From: Microbacterium sp.
Lineage (GTDB): Bacteria > Actinomycetota > Actinomycetes > Actinomycetales > Microbacteriaceae
Reading direction: 5' to 3'
Assembly: GCA_003524435.1 (NCBI GenBank)
Contig: DQHP01000105.1
Span: forward strand, 1-15,774
DNA: 15,774 nt
In this document: in pieces, positions 1 to 6,125 of the stretch
How positions within the stretch are numbered: position 1 is the first letter of the stretch
Layout of the letters: the number at the start of each line of letters is the position of its first letter
The notes under the pieces: model-generated
Databases searched by the model: none
Told to the model about the DNA's origin: nothing
What the model saw: the letters and a program-made list of their open reading frames with translations, nothing else
Translations under genes and position numbers: made by a program

Positions 1-971
1 CGGGCACGTTGCAGAGCCAGCCGAGCAGCATCGATCTCGGGCTGTGCGGACTCCAGCGATGTGAGCGCGGCACGGGCGCGATCGCGTTCTTGCTGCGCCT
101 TCGCGTCATCACGCGCAGCCGTCAGGGCTGCATCGGCGATCGACAGCGATTTCTCGGCGTCGTCTCGCTCGGCCCCACGACGCTCGACGCGATATTCAGC
201 CCGGGTCAGTGCCGCGCGTAGCGCCGTGATGCGCTCTTCGGTGGACGCCGGATCCGTAGCGGAATCTGACTCGCCCCAGAGCTCTGCCGCAGTTGCGACC
301 CGCTCTGCCTCACCAAGTCGAGCGCCGACCGTGGCAAAGACCCCGGCGAGCGCATTCTCGGACGCGCGTCGGCGGTCATCGAACCGAGCCTGGACGTCTT
401 CGAACCGCTCGGTACCGAACAGCCTTCGCAGCAGCCCCTGCCGCTCTTTGCTGTCGGCGAGTAGAAACCTCGCGAACCGGTTTTGCGCTAGCAAGATGAC
501 CTGCAGGAACTGCTCTCGACTCAGCTGGAGAATCTCATCCAGTTCGTCCGCCACGCGCTTCTCTTTTGCCGCGAGCGTCACCCACGTGCCCTGGTCGAAA
601 TCGGATGGTTCAAGGACTTCGAGTTGCACACCGGAAGCCTGTTTCGTCAGGCCGCCGCCGCGCTTCGCCGGACGCATGTACTCCGGGGAGCGCGTCACCC
701 GATATCGTCCGGATGTCGTACTGAACTCGACGACGACTTCGCTCAGATCATCTGGCTCGCAGTGGTCGCTGCGCAGTCGCTTCTCTCCGCCTTCGTAGCG
801 CGGCACGGATCCGTACAACGCGAAGCACACAGCATCCAAAATGCTCGACTTGCCCGCGCCGGTGCGCCCGGCGATCAGGAAGATGCCGTCATCGGCGAAC
901 GCATCGAAATCAACACTCTGCCTGCTGCGGAACGGACCGAACCCCTCGATCTCAAGACGGTGAAGGCGCAC
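1..971 (-). CDS. sbcC: Exonuclease subunit SbcC, N-terminal part (cut by window edge)
   Basis: This is the large ATPase subunit of the SbcCD (Rad50-Mre11-type) complex, which opens and trims hairpins and blocked DNA ends in the cytoplasm. The minus-strand frame is open for 323 codons from a GTG and leaves the window at its left edge. The N-terminus has an Rad50-like beta strand (RLHRLEIEGFGPF) followed by a Walker A GRTGAGKSS at about residues 34-42. A Q-loop-like stretch, ILLAQNRFARFLLADSKERQ, lies near residue 160 and corresponds to the family's VLLPQG-FA-FL segment. After about residue 185 the sequence becomes Glu/Arg/Ala-rich, as expected for the start of the long coiled coil. The GTG shares one base with the sbcD stop (TAGTG), and a GAGG lies about 10 nt upstream inside sbcD, so the two are probably translationally coupled. 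The zinc hook and C-terminal ATPase half lie outside the window. Confidence 0.93.
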   Translation of the reverse strand, partial: MRLHRLEIEGFGPFRSRQSVDFDAFADDGIFLIAGRTGAGKSSILDAVCFALYGSVPRYEGGEKRLRSDHCEPDDLSEVVVEFSTTSGRYRVTRSPEYMRPAKRGGGLTKQASGVQLEVLEPSDFDQGTWVTLAAKEKRVADELDEILQLSREQFLQVILLAQNRFARFLLADSKERQGLLRRLFGTERFEDVQARFDDRRRASENALAGVFATVGARLGEAERVATAAELWGESDSATDPASTEERITALRAALTRAEYRVERRGAERDDAEKSLSIADAALTAARDDAKAQQERDRARAALTSLESAQPEIDAARLALQRA

Positions 972-2131
972 TAGACAAGGGCCTCAGCGACCACGCGCTC
1001 ATCGAGCACCTCGCGGATGAGTTCGCTCTCACGCTCGCTCGGTCCTTGGCCGGCCCGCACGTGTTCGAGGAACGCCTCGATGTGCTCGGTATCTGTCACA
1101 GCCGACTTCAGCCGCGCCGCATACGAGTGCTCTTCGGGCTCGCCGACCAGAATCGGAGCGTGCTGAACCATCGCACAAAAAACGAACCGTTCCTTCAGTC
1201 GACGCATCGGCTCGGCCTGCGGCAACGCATCGGTATAAACCGCGCACACCCAGTCTTCTGCATGTGCTGCGACGTTCTCAGCCGAGAGGATCTCATCAAG
1301 GGTTCCCCTCAACGTCACCAGACGCCGCGGCACCGGCAGAGCAAGCCACTCAACGCTGGCCAGTCCAGAAGAGTCGAGGTCGATAAGCCAGGATCCACGC
1401 TCTTTGTGCTGTTCGCCGAAGCTGTAATGAAGCGGAGCGCCCGCATACCGAACCCGCTCGCTGAGCGTCTGACGCCCGTGAATGTGACCGAGCGCGACGT
1501 AGTCGGGACCGTCGAAGACATCGATCGGCACGACGTCGAGTCCGCCCTGGCGCACTTCGCGCTCAAGTCCGGCCGTGGCGTCAACTCCCGCGGCGAAGCA
1601 GTGCGCGATCGCGACCGAGCGCCCCTCGTGACCGGACATACCCGCGCGCACCAGATCCATCGCATGCGCCATGGTCTGCGCCTGCGTGCGCAGCGTGACG
1701 CCTTCCCAGTGCTGGCGAACAATAGCCGGCTCGAGGTAAGGGATGCCGTAAAAATGCACCGGCCCCTCGGCATCGTCGATCGTTATCGGCTCACCGACTG
1801 CCCTCGGGTCGGTCAATACGTGGATGCCCTCGCGCAGCAGCCCCGCTTGGAAACCCAAGCGCGCAGCCGAGTCGTGGTTGCCACTTGTGACGATGACCTT
1901 GGCACCCGCATCATGCAGCGAGACCAGCGTCTCACCGAGCAATGTGTATGCAGCACCTGCCGGAGTTGCCGAGTCAAATACATCGCCCGCGACGATCACG
2001 ACGTCGACCGAAGACGCGCGCACCTGCTGCACCAATGCGGACAGAACATCGGCGAGAGCATCCATGGTCGAGTTGCCATGGAAGGTGCGACCGATGTGCC
2101 AGTCAGAGGTGTGCAGGATTCGCATATTCAC
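971..2131 (-). CDS. sbcD: Exonuclease subunit SbcD (Mre11-type nuclease)
   Basis: This is a metal-dependent phosphodiesterase, the nuclease partner of SbcC in processing DNA double-strand ends and hairpins. The calcineurin-like metal motifs appear in order: DWH (residues 10-12), GDVFD (49-53), GNHD (84-87), His177 in AHCF, and GHIH (215-218). The C-terminal part (about 290-386) is the capping and SbcC-contact region. The length of about 385 aa is normal for the family. The open frame starts at a GTG (2131), but an ATG two codons later (2125) gives the typical family start MRILHTSDWH, so 2125 may be the true start; neither has a strong Shine-Dalgarno. The gene overlaps sbcC by one base and forms a two-gene unit with it. 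A strong stem-loop upstream (2159-2186) separates it from the exporter gene. Confidence 0.95.
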   Translation of the reverse strand: MNMRILHTSDWHIGRTFHGNSTMDALADVLSALVQQVRASSVDVVIVAGDVFDSATPAGAAYTLLGETLVSLHDAGAKVIVTSGNHDSAARLGFQAGLLREGIHVLTDPRAVGEPITIDDAEGPVHFYGIPYLEPAIVRQHWEGVTLRTQAQTMAHAMDLVRAGMSGHEGRSVAIAHCFAAGVDATAGLEREVRQGGLDVVPIDVFDGPDYVALGHIHGRQTLSERVRYAGAPLHYSFGEQHKERGSWLIDLDSSGLASVEWLALPVPRRLVTLRGTLDEILSAENVAAHAEDWVCAVYTDALPQAEPMRRLKERFVFCAMVQHAPILVGEPEEHSYAARLKSAVTDTEHIEAFLEHVRAGQGPSERESELIREVLDERVVAEALV

Positions 2132-2158
2132 ACCGTACGGAGAGCCACAGACATTCCC

Positions 2159-2186
2159 TCAGAGGCGTGCCGTGGCACGCCTCTGA
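2159..2186 (-). terminator. Stem-loop between exporter gene and sbcD
   Basis: A perfect inverted repeat with arms TCAGAGGCGTGCC and GGCACGCCTCTGA and a two-base centre (the apex must open to about four bases in RNA) begins 18 nt past the exporter stop codon on the minus strand. It sits in the 70-odd nt before sbcD. There is no clear T-tract, which is common for terminators in high-GC Actinobacteria. The likely role is ending exporter transcripts, but this is not proven from sequence. Confidence 0.65.
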
Positions 2187-2204
2187 AAGGCCGCCAGCAT
2201 CCGC

Positions 2205-3677
2205 TCAGTGCGCGAGAATCGGCGCCAACTCGTCCTCATCAGCCACAGGCCCGAGCGGCAGCAGATCTTCTTTGCGCCCGCGCACCATCGTGATCGCGAT
2301 CACAGAAGCGATCAGCATCCCGACCGCGGCGGCGATAAAGACGCCGCTATACCCGCCCGCCAGCTCAGCAGGACCGACATGCTCATGAGCAGCCACCACC
2401 GCCGCATACACCGCGGTGAACACCGACAATCCGATCGATCCGCCGATCTGCATCGCCGAGTTGGTGACCGCAGAGGCAACACCAGCATCGTGCGGCGCGA
2501 CCCCTGTCAGCGCAACGTTTTGCAGCGGGATGAAGACAAACGCCATGCCCATGCCCATCATCAGCAACGCGGGAGCGACCTGCACAAAGTAGTTGCCATC
2601 CGCAGTGATAAACGACAGATAGATCAGCGCCGTCGCCACAACGAGTGGTCCGCCGATCAGCATCGGACGCGGGCCAACGCTACCCAGCATCTTTGTGGCG
2701 ACGCCGGCCAGCACCATGGTGCCCAGCGGCAGCGGAAGACTCGCGATGCCCGCCTCAAGCGCGCCCATTCCGAGAACAATCTGCAAATGGAAGGTGAGGT
2801 ACAGCGTGGCGCCGATCATGACGCTGCCGGCAACAGCCTGGATGAGGAATGCCCCACCGCGCACGCTGTGCGTAACCACACGCAGTGGCAGCAGAGGATT
2901 GCGAACCCGCGTCTCTACCCACACGAAAACGGCGAGCAGCACAACACCGAGAGCGAGGAACGTGATCGTCAGCGGGTTGCCCCATCCGCCTTCTGCGAGG
3001 CTGAACCCGTACACGAGTGACGCGAGTCCGGCCGTCACGAAAAGCGCTCCCCACATGTCGTAGCGCTTGTCACCCTCGGACTTGCTCTCAGTGAGGAAGA
3101 GCGCCCCGCCGACGAGGCCGACCGCCACGAAGAAGAGGTTGACGAGCAGGCACCAACGCCAGTCGAAGAACTCTGTCAGAAAGCCGCCGAGCACCATGCC
3201 CACGGCGGCGCCCGCACCCGCGACCGTGCCGAATACGGCGAAGGCAACGTTACGTTCCTTACCGGAGGGGAACAGCGTCGTCAGCAGTGCGAGGGCGGCA
3301 GGAGCGAGCATCGCCGCAAAAACGCCTTGCAGTGCCCGGCCGAGAATCAGCTCCCAGCCCGCCGCCGCCATACCTGCGTAGAGCGAGGCAAGGCCGAATC
3401 CGATCATGCCCACCATGAAGGTGCGCTTGCGTCCCCAAAAATCGGCGATGCGTCCACCGAGCAAGAGCAGCGCTCCGAATGCAAGGGCGTAGGCGGTGAC
3501 GACCCACTGACGCAGATGGTCGTCCATGCCCAGAGCAAGCTGCGCCTGTGGCAGTGCGATGTTGACAATCGTGCCGTCCAAGACGACGACGAGCTGCGTC
3601 AGAGAGATGACAAACAGCGCCCACCATTTGGCTGTGGGGTGGGTGCGCAAGTGGTGCGCACGCAGGGTCGATGACAT
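2205..3677 (-). CDS. MFS multidrug exporter, DHA2 (14-TM) family
   Basis: This is a predicted proton-driven drug or antiseptic exporter of the EmrB/QacA branch in the cytoplasmic membrane; the substrate cannot be read from sequence. The first membrane segment carries LVVVLDGTIVNIALPQ, the DHA2 motif D1. It is followed by GGRIADFWGRKRTF (MFS motif A in the 2-3 loop) and GAAVGMVLGGFLTEFFDWRW, which corresponds to antiporter motif C but lacks its usual proline. About 14 hydrophobic segments fill the 490 residues, the usual length for the family. I chose the ATG at 3677 because GGAGG lies seven bases upstream. The frame extends 14 codons further to a TTG at 3719, but that would start inside a leader hairpin and has no ribosome site. 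That hairpin (3682-3716) holds the Shine-Dalgarno, so translation may be conditional. No TetR or MarR repressor gene is adjacent. Confidence 0.92.
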   Translation of the reverse strand: MSSTLRAHHLRTHPTAKWWALFVISLTQLVVVLDGTIVNIALPQAQLALGMDDHLRQWVVTAYALAFGALLLLGGRIADFWGRKRTFMVGMIGFGLASLYAGMAAAGWELILGRALQGVFAAMLAPAALALLTTLFPSGKERNVAFAVFGTVAGAGAAVGMVLGGFLTEFFDWRWCLLVNLFFVAVGLVGGALFLTESKSEGDKRYDMWGALFVTAGLASLVYGFSLAEGGWGNPLTITFLALGVVLLAVFVWVETRVRNPLLPLRVVTHSVRGGAFLIQAVAGSVMIGATLYLTFHLQIVLGMGALEAGIASLPLPLGTMVLAGVATKMLGSVGPRPMLIGGPLVVATALIYLSFITADGNYFVQVAPALLMMGMGMAFVFIPLQNVALTGVAPHDAGVASAVTNSAMQIGGSIGLSVFTAVYAAVVAAHEHVGPAELAGGYSGVFIAAAVGMLIASVIAITMVRGRKEDLLPLGPVADEDELAPILAH

Positions 3678-3681
3678 GGAA

Positions 3682-3716
3682 AAACCTCCGGTGTCTGATG
3701 AGGATGCCGGAGGTTT
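3682..3716 (-). promoter_or_regulatory. Leader hairpin sequestering the exporter Shine-Dalgarno
   Basis: On the minus-strand RNA, AAACCTCCGG is followed by 15 bases and then its exact complement CCGGAGGTTT, four bases before the exporter ATG. The distal arm contains the GGAGG ribosome binding site, so a ten-base-pair stem would hide it. This is the geometry of translational attenuators of resistance genes, or of a structured leader opened by a ligand or a stalled ribosome. A GTG-initiated frame (3747) with GAGG upstream reads through the hairpin in another register and could open it, but I cannot show that it is translated. Alternatively the repeat is a DNA operator half-site pair. Confidence 0.6.
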
Positions 3717-3782
3717 CAAGCCTCGGACCAGCGCTCAAGAGAGCCACTGACCGCCTCAGCTAGCGGCGCTGAGCAGAGTTCA

Positions 3783-3811
3783 ATTGTACTGCGTAGTTCC
3801 TGTGGATTCGA
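3783..3811 (-). promoter_or_regulatory. Candidate promoter of the exporter gene
   Basis: The minus strand carries TACAAT (3783-3788, five of six matches to TATAAT), preceded by a 17-bp spacer and a weak -35 TCGAAT (3806-3811). It would give a leader of about 100 nt that includes the hairpin. The support is a motif match only. Confidence 0.4.
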
Positions 3812-3933
3812 GCCGGAAGGTCCCCTGACCCACCCTCACCTCGACGATCGACACGCGGTTGTGCAGATTGCGCTGTGCGCTTTCACCTGTGCGGCGTGCG
3901 GGGCTGCGCGATGCGAGATCGGGGCTGCCCTCC

Positions 3934-3969
3934 GCCCTACAGGAGCCGGAATTGACCCTCCGGCAGGGC
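3934..3969 (-). terminator. Possible terminator after the DIP1984-family gene
   Basis: A nested stem lies 36 nt past the stop of the DIP1984-family gene. The outer pair is GCCCT/AGGGC (3934-3938, 3965-3969) and the inner pair is GCCGGA/TCCGGC (3945-3950, 3959-3964) around an eight-base loop. A six-base bulge lies on one side and there is no T-tract. The rest of the 327-nt gene-free stretch 3678-4004 holds the exporter leader and promoter; apart from these I see no convincing gene in it. Confidence 0.35.
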
Positions 3970-4004
3970 TTGTGTCCGCCTCGTCATGGCTACCGACTTC
4001 CGCT

Positions 4005-4469
4005 CTAATCCTCCAGGTCGTGCGTCCAGTTCGCCTGCTGAATCCGGTTGTCCAGCGCACGCAACTCCTGCGCGACACCATCAGCGGCCGCGCGCAGTTC
4101 ACCGACGGGAAGGGCAGCGATCTGACGCAGCTCGGAGCGCATCTGTCGCATCCCCGAGTTGGTTCCGGATGCTGCGGCCGCAGCATCCGCCAAAAGGGAA
4201 TGCTGCAGGCGCAGCACGTCCCGCGCGGCGAGCGCATCGGTCATCGTCCCGTCCGCGCCCAGATCAATACGAGAGTTGGTCGCGTTAATCCTGCGGATCA
4301 ATGTGCGCAGCTCTGCAAGGTCGGCCTCGGCCTGTCCGAGAAGTGCCGCGGCATCCTCTGCGGGCTCTTCGCCCTCTTGATAACGAGCGTTCGCGGTGAT
4401 GCGTGCGCGCAGCTGTTCGATGCGGCGCTGCAGGTCGGCTCGTGCGGTGAGTGCCTCTGCGATCTTCAT
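4005..4469 (-). CDS. DIP1984 family protein
   Basis: This is a 154-aa protein of the DIP1984 family (named after a Corynebacterium diphtheriae protein, also called septicolysin-like); its molecular function is not established. The sequence opens MKIAEALTARADLQRRIEQL, the characteristic family start. It is almost wholly helical and charged, with heptad-like Leu/Ile spacing across residues 1-65 and 100-150. It closes with a RIQQANW-THDL segment typical of the family. There is no signal peptide or membrane segment. GAGGATGAGGG lies just upstream of the ATG and can serve as ribosome binding site, and TACGCT about 22 nt further upstream could be a -10. It lies 57 nt downstream of the GNAT gene on the same strand, so the two may be co-transcribed. 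Confidence 0.85.
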   Translation of the reverse strand: MKIAEALTARADLQRRIEQLRARITANARYQEGEEPAEDAAALLGQAEADLAELRTLIRRINATNSRIDLGADGTMTDALAARDVLRLQHSLLADAAAAASGTNSGMRQMRSELRQIAALPVGELRAAADGVAQELRALDNRIQQANWTHDLED

Positions 4470-4526
4470 GCCCTCATCCTCGCAGGACGCGAGCGTAGAA
4501 GTAACACAGCGTCACATTTGTCGACA

Positions 4527-4835
4527 TCAGCGCTGTCGTAGTAACCCGGCGTGCTCGGGGTTCTGTTCAAACCACTCTGCGACGTACCAGCAGACTGCAT
4601 CGACCTTGCGGCCACCGCGGCTCTCAATGTCGGCAACAGCCCCCTGCACCACGCGCGCCGCATGGCCGTGGCCGCGGAAAGTCGGGATAGTGAAGGCCCT
4701 AGTGAGTGCGACGGTGTCGCCGTCATCGCGGTAGTCGAGAACGCTGACGAGCACGCCATCACGCATGAGCGTGTAGCGCGAAGCATCCTTCTCATCGGTT
4801 AATAGGAAGCCGTCGATGATCGTGGAATCGGTCAT
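4527..4835 (-). CDS. Small GNAT-fold N-acetyltransferase (COG2388 type)
   Basis: This is a short predicted acyl-CoA-dependent N-acetyltransferase of 102 aa, the usual length for the minimal COG2388/YjdJ-like GNAT subgroup; the substrate is unknown. The acetyl-CoA pyrophosphate loop is visible as TFRGHGHAARVV at about residues 50-61. It is followed by a helix and the segment VDAVCWYVAEWFEQNPEH, matching the family's C-(P/W)-(F/Y)-V-xx(W/Y)-xxx-(H/N)PE pattern, in which the cysteine is conserved. The ATG has GGAG only two bases away. TAGCGT lies six bases upstream (4842-4847), so the mRNA could equally be leaderless. It is divergent from the leader-peptide gene, sharing the 76-bp intergenic region. 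Confidence 0.85.
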   Translation of the reverse strand: MTDSTIIDGFLLTDEKDASRYTLMRDGVLVSVLDYRDDGDTVALTRAFTIPTFRGHGHAARVVQGAVADIESRGGRKVDAVCWYVAEWFEQNPEHAGLLRQR

Positions 4836-4874
4836 TTCTCCACGCTAGGCCACTACGACACACGTGGACTCGTT

Positions 4875-4904
4875 TTGACACGGTGTGACATTCTCAGACA
4901 TAAT
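4875..4904 (+). promoter_or_regulatory. Consensus-like promoter of the leader peptide and regulator
   Basis: TTGACA (4875-4880, a perfect -35) is followed by an 18-bp spacer and CATAAT (4899-4904, five of six to TATAAT). Start of transcription seven to eight bases later falls at 4911-4912, i.e. on or next to the A of the leader ATG. No Shine-Dalgarno precedes that ATG, which fits a leaderless transcript. This is the strongest sigma-70-type promoter I can see in the window. Confidence 0.75.
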
Positions 4905-4911
4905 CCAACCC

Positions 4912-5013
4912 ATGACCACCAATGCGCGCCCTTTGTCCGCCCAGGAGGCGAACAGGACTGCCGGGATGATGATGCCCGGCTGCATTGGCATGTGTTGCCG
5001 AATGTGTAGCTGA
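4912..5013 (+). CDS. Leaderless Cys/Met-rich leader peptide (33 aa)
   Basis: This small frame begins MTTNARPLSA and ends in a run in which nine of the last 15 residues are Met or Cys (MMMPGCIGMCCRMCS, residues 19-33). It has no ribosome binding site, but the promoter at 4875-4904 places the transcript start at its ATG. It lies 148 nt upstream of the winged-helix regulator gene on the same strand. Cys-rich leaderless short frames acting as cysteine-responsive attenuators are known from mycobacteria; assignment here is by analogy. The Met-Cys-Cys codons (4990-4998) can base-pair with 5113-5121. A small GCTGA-ccc-TCAGC hairpin straddles the stop codon. A metal-binding (copper or zinc) peptide is an alternative reading of the Met/Cys tail. 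It has no signal peptide. Confidence 0.7.
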   Translation: MTTNARPLSAQEANRTAGMMMPGCIGMCCRMCS

Positions 5014-5161
5014 CCCTCAGCGACTCCTGCTGGCTTGACCGATCGCTATCTGCGACGTCACAGCCCCAAGCACCCACCTGCGTGCTTGTTCCCCGGCCTC
5101 TCGGGTCATTCCGCAACACATTTGAGCCGTATGGGCTCACATTCGCAAGGACTTCATCATC
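5014..5161 (+). promoter_or_regulatory. Structured leader (candidate attenuator) before the winged-helix gene
   Basis: The 148-nt stretch between the leader-peptide stop and the regulator ATG contains two simple hairpins. One is CAAGCAC/GTGCTTG (5067-5073, 5082-5088), followed by TT. The other is TGAGCC/GGCTCA (5123-5128, 5134-5139), just ahead of the AAGGA ribosome site (5147-5151). GCAACACAT (5113-5121) is the exact complement of ATGTGTTGC (4990-4998) inside the leader peptide's Met-Cys-Cys codons. A ribosome paused at those codons would prevent that long-range pairing. Whether the pairing turns expression on or off cannot be decided by eye. Confidence 0.5.
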
Positions 5162-5881
5162 ATGTCGAACATCGCAACTCTCGAACGTCCCGCCACTCGC
5201 GCTCCTCATCTGCGTGCTGTTCCGCCGCTTGCCGAGCAGGCACCTGTTGCCGTCGCACCGGTCGCCGCAGATCTTCCTGCGACCCGCTCACCTCGCGGCT
5301 TCGCCCTCTACGTCGGACTCGACGAAATCAAGGCTGCTGAAGCTGGCGTCAGCCTTCCGCTGCTGGTCGACGCACTGCGCCGCACACTGGCCGAACTCGC
5401 ACCCGGCGCTGAGACCCACGCCACCGTGGCACTTGCACCACACGGTTCTGGCGGACGCGACCTCGACCTCGTGCGCCTCGCGCTGCAGGAGCCGGGCGCG
5501 ATCGCTCGCACCAAGGCTGCAGAAGAAGAAGAGCAGGACGAGAACTACGGCGTCACCGTCGACATCTCTCGCAAACGCGTCCTGATCGACGGCGACTCGG
5601 CCGCGTTCACGTACAAAGAGTTTGAACTGCTGCAGTACCTCGTCCTCCGCGAGGGCCGCACAATCGAGCGCTCGGAACTCGTCGACGCACTGTGGCAGTC
5701 GCCGGACGATGAGACCCCCGGCGAGCGCACCATCGACGTGCACGTACGTCGCCTGCGCGCCAAGCTAGGCCGCTACGAAGACATTGTGCGCACGGTGCGC
5801 GGTGTCGGCTACCGCTTCGACCGCCACGCCGACGTCGTCATCCGCTACGGTCACGGCACCCCTTCGCCCGACCGGTTCTGA
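5162..5881 (+). CDS. OmpR/PhoB-type winged-helix transcriptional regulator without receiver domain
   Basis: This is a predicted cytoplasmic DNA-binding protein of 239 aa. Residues about 128-220 form a Trans_reg_C winged helix: short strands, YKEFELLQYLVL, the recognition-helix region ERTIDVHVRRLRAKLG (188-203) and the wing TVRGVGYRF (211-219). There is no receiver domain and no phospho-accepting Asp pattern. The first 45 residues are Pro/Ala-rich and probably disordered. Residues 46-115 look like a small alpha/beta domain (GFALYVGLDEIKAAEAG...) that I do not recognise. A Glu-rich linker, EEEEQDEN, joins the parts. The ATG has AAGGA ten bases upstream. Position behind a Cys/Met-rich leader peptide suggests expression responds to sulfur amino acids, thiol stress or metals. 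The target genes are unknown; nothing adjacent is an obvious regulon member. Confidence 0.85.
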   Translation: MSNIATLERPATRAPHLRAVPPLAEQAPVAVAPVAADLPATRSPRGFALYVGLDEIKAAEAGVSLPLLVDALRRTLAELAPGAETHATVALAPHGSGGRDLDLVRLALQEPGAIARTKAAEEEEQDENYGVTVDISRKRVLIDGDSAAFTYKEFELLQYLVLREGRTIERSELVDALWQSPDDETPGERTIDVHVRRLRAKLGRYEDIVRTVRGVGYRFDRHADVVIRYGHGTPSPDRF

Positions 5882-5972
5882 GTTGCTGCGGCGTTCGCGC
5901 GCAAATCCCCCTTTCCCCGCCGCCTCACACCACCGCTGCCGCCGCACGCCACCGCCGTAGGCCGCCACACCG

Positions 5973-6058
5973 CCGCATAACTCCGGAGATTTTTCGCAGA
6001 TCGCTGTTTTTGCGGTCGAGACCGCGCCGTTTCAGCAAGAAACTCCGGAGTTATGCGG
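5973..6058. repeat. 86-bp element with perfect 16-bp inverted ends
   Basis: CCGCATAACTCCGGAG (5973-5988) is repeated as its exact reverse complement at 6043-6058. The 54-bp interior contains a second palindrome, GCGGTC-GA-GACCGC, and short T-runs. The right arm also holds the 12-bp palindrome AACTCCGGAGTT. There are no flanking target duplications and no coding capacity. It lies between the winged-helix gene and the glycosylase gene, after a C/G-rich low-complexity stretch (about 5905-5972). It could terminate the upstream transcript, be a REP/BIME-like repeat, or be a protein-binding palindrome pair. Confidence 0.8.
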
Positions 6059-6125
6059 ACGGGATGCGGGTGGGATGCGAGAGCAGACACTCTCCACTGT
6101 CAGAGCGGGGACGTAGGGTATTCGC

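Noticed and set aside
61..798. Long plus-strand open frame (245 codons)
   Set aside because: It lies antisense to the sbcC frame, which has a Walker A and family motifs; the plus-strand translation is Ser/Arg-rich low complexity, typical of a mirror frame in high-GC DNA.
1046..2293. Plus-strand open frame of 415 codons
   Set aside because: It is opposite sbcD, whose five metal motifs are intact; the antisense product is His/Arg-rich and resembles no family.
3259..3747. Minus-strand GTG frame overlapping the exporter start in another register
   Set aside because: Although GAGG precedes the GTG, the product is Arg/His-rich and the frame stays open through exporter coding sequence only as a shadow. 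It was kept only as a possible way of opening the leader hairpin.
5905..5972. C/G-rich CCGCC/ACC low-complexity stretch, considered as a tandem repeat
   Set aside because: The units are irregular in length and sequence; it is compositional bias rather than a repeat array.
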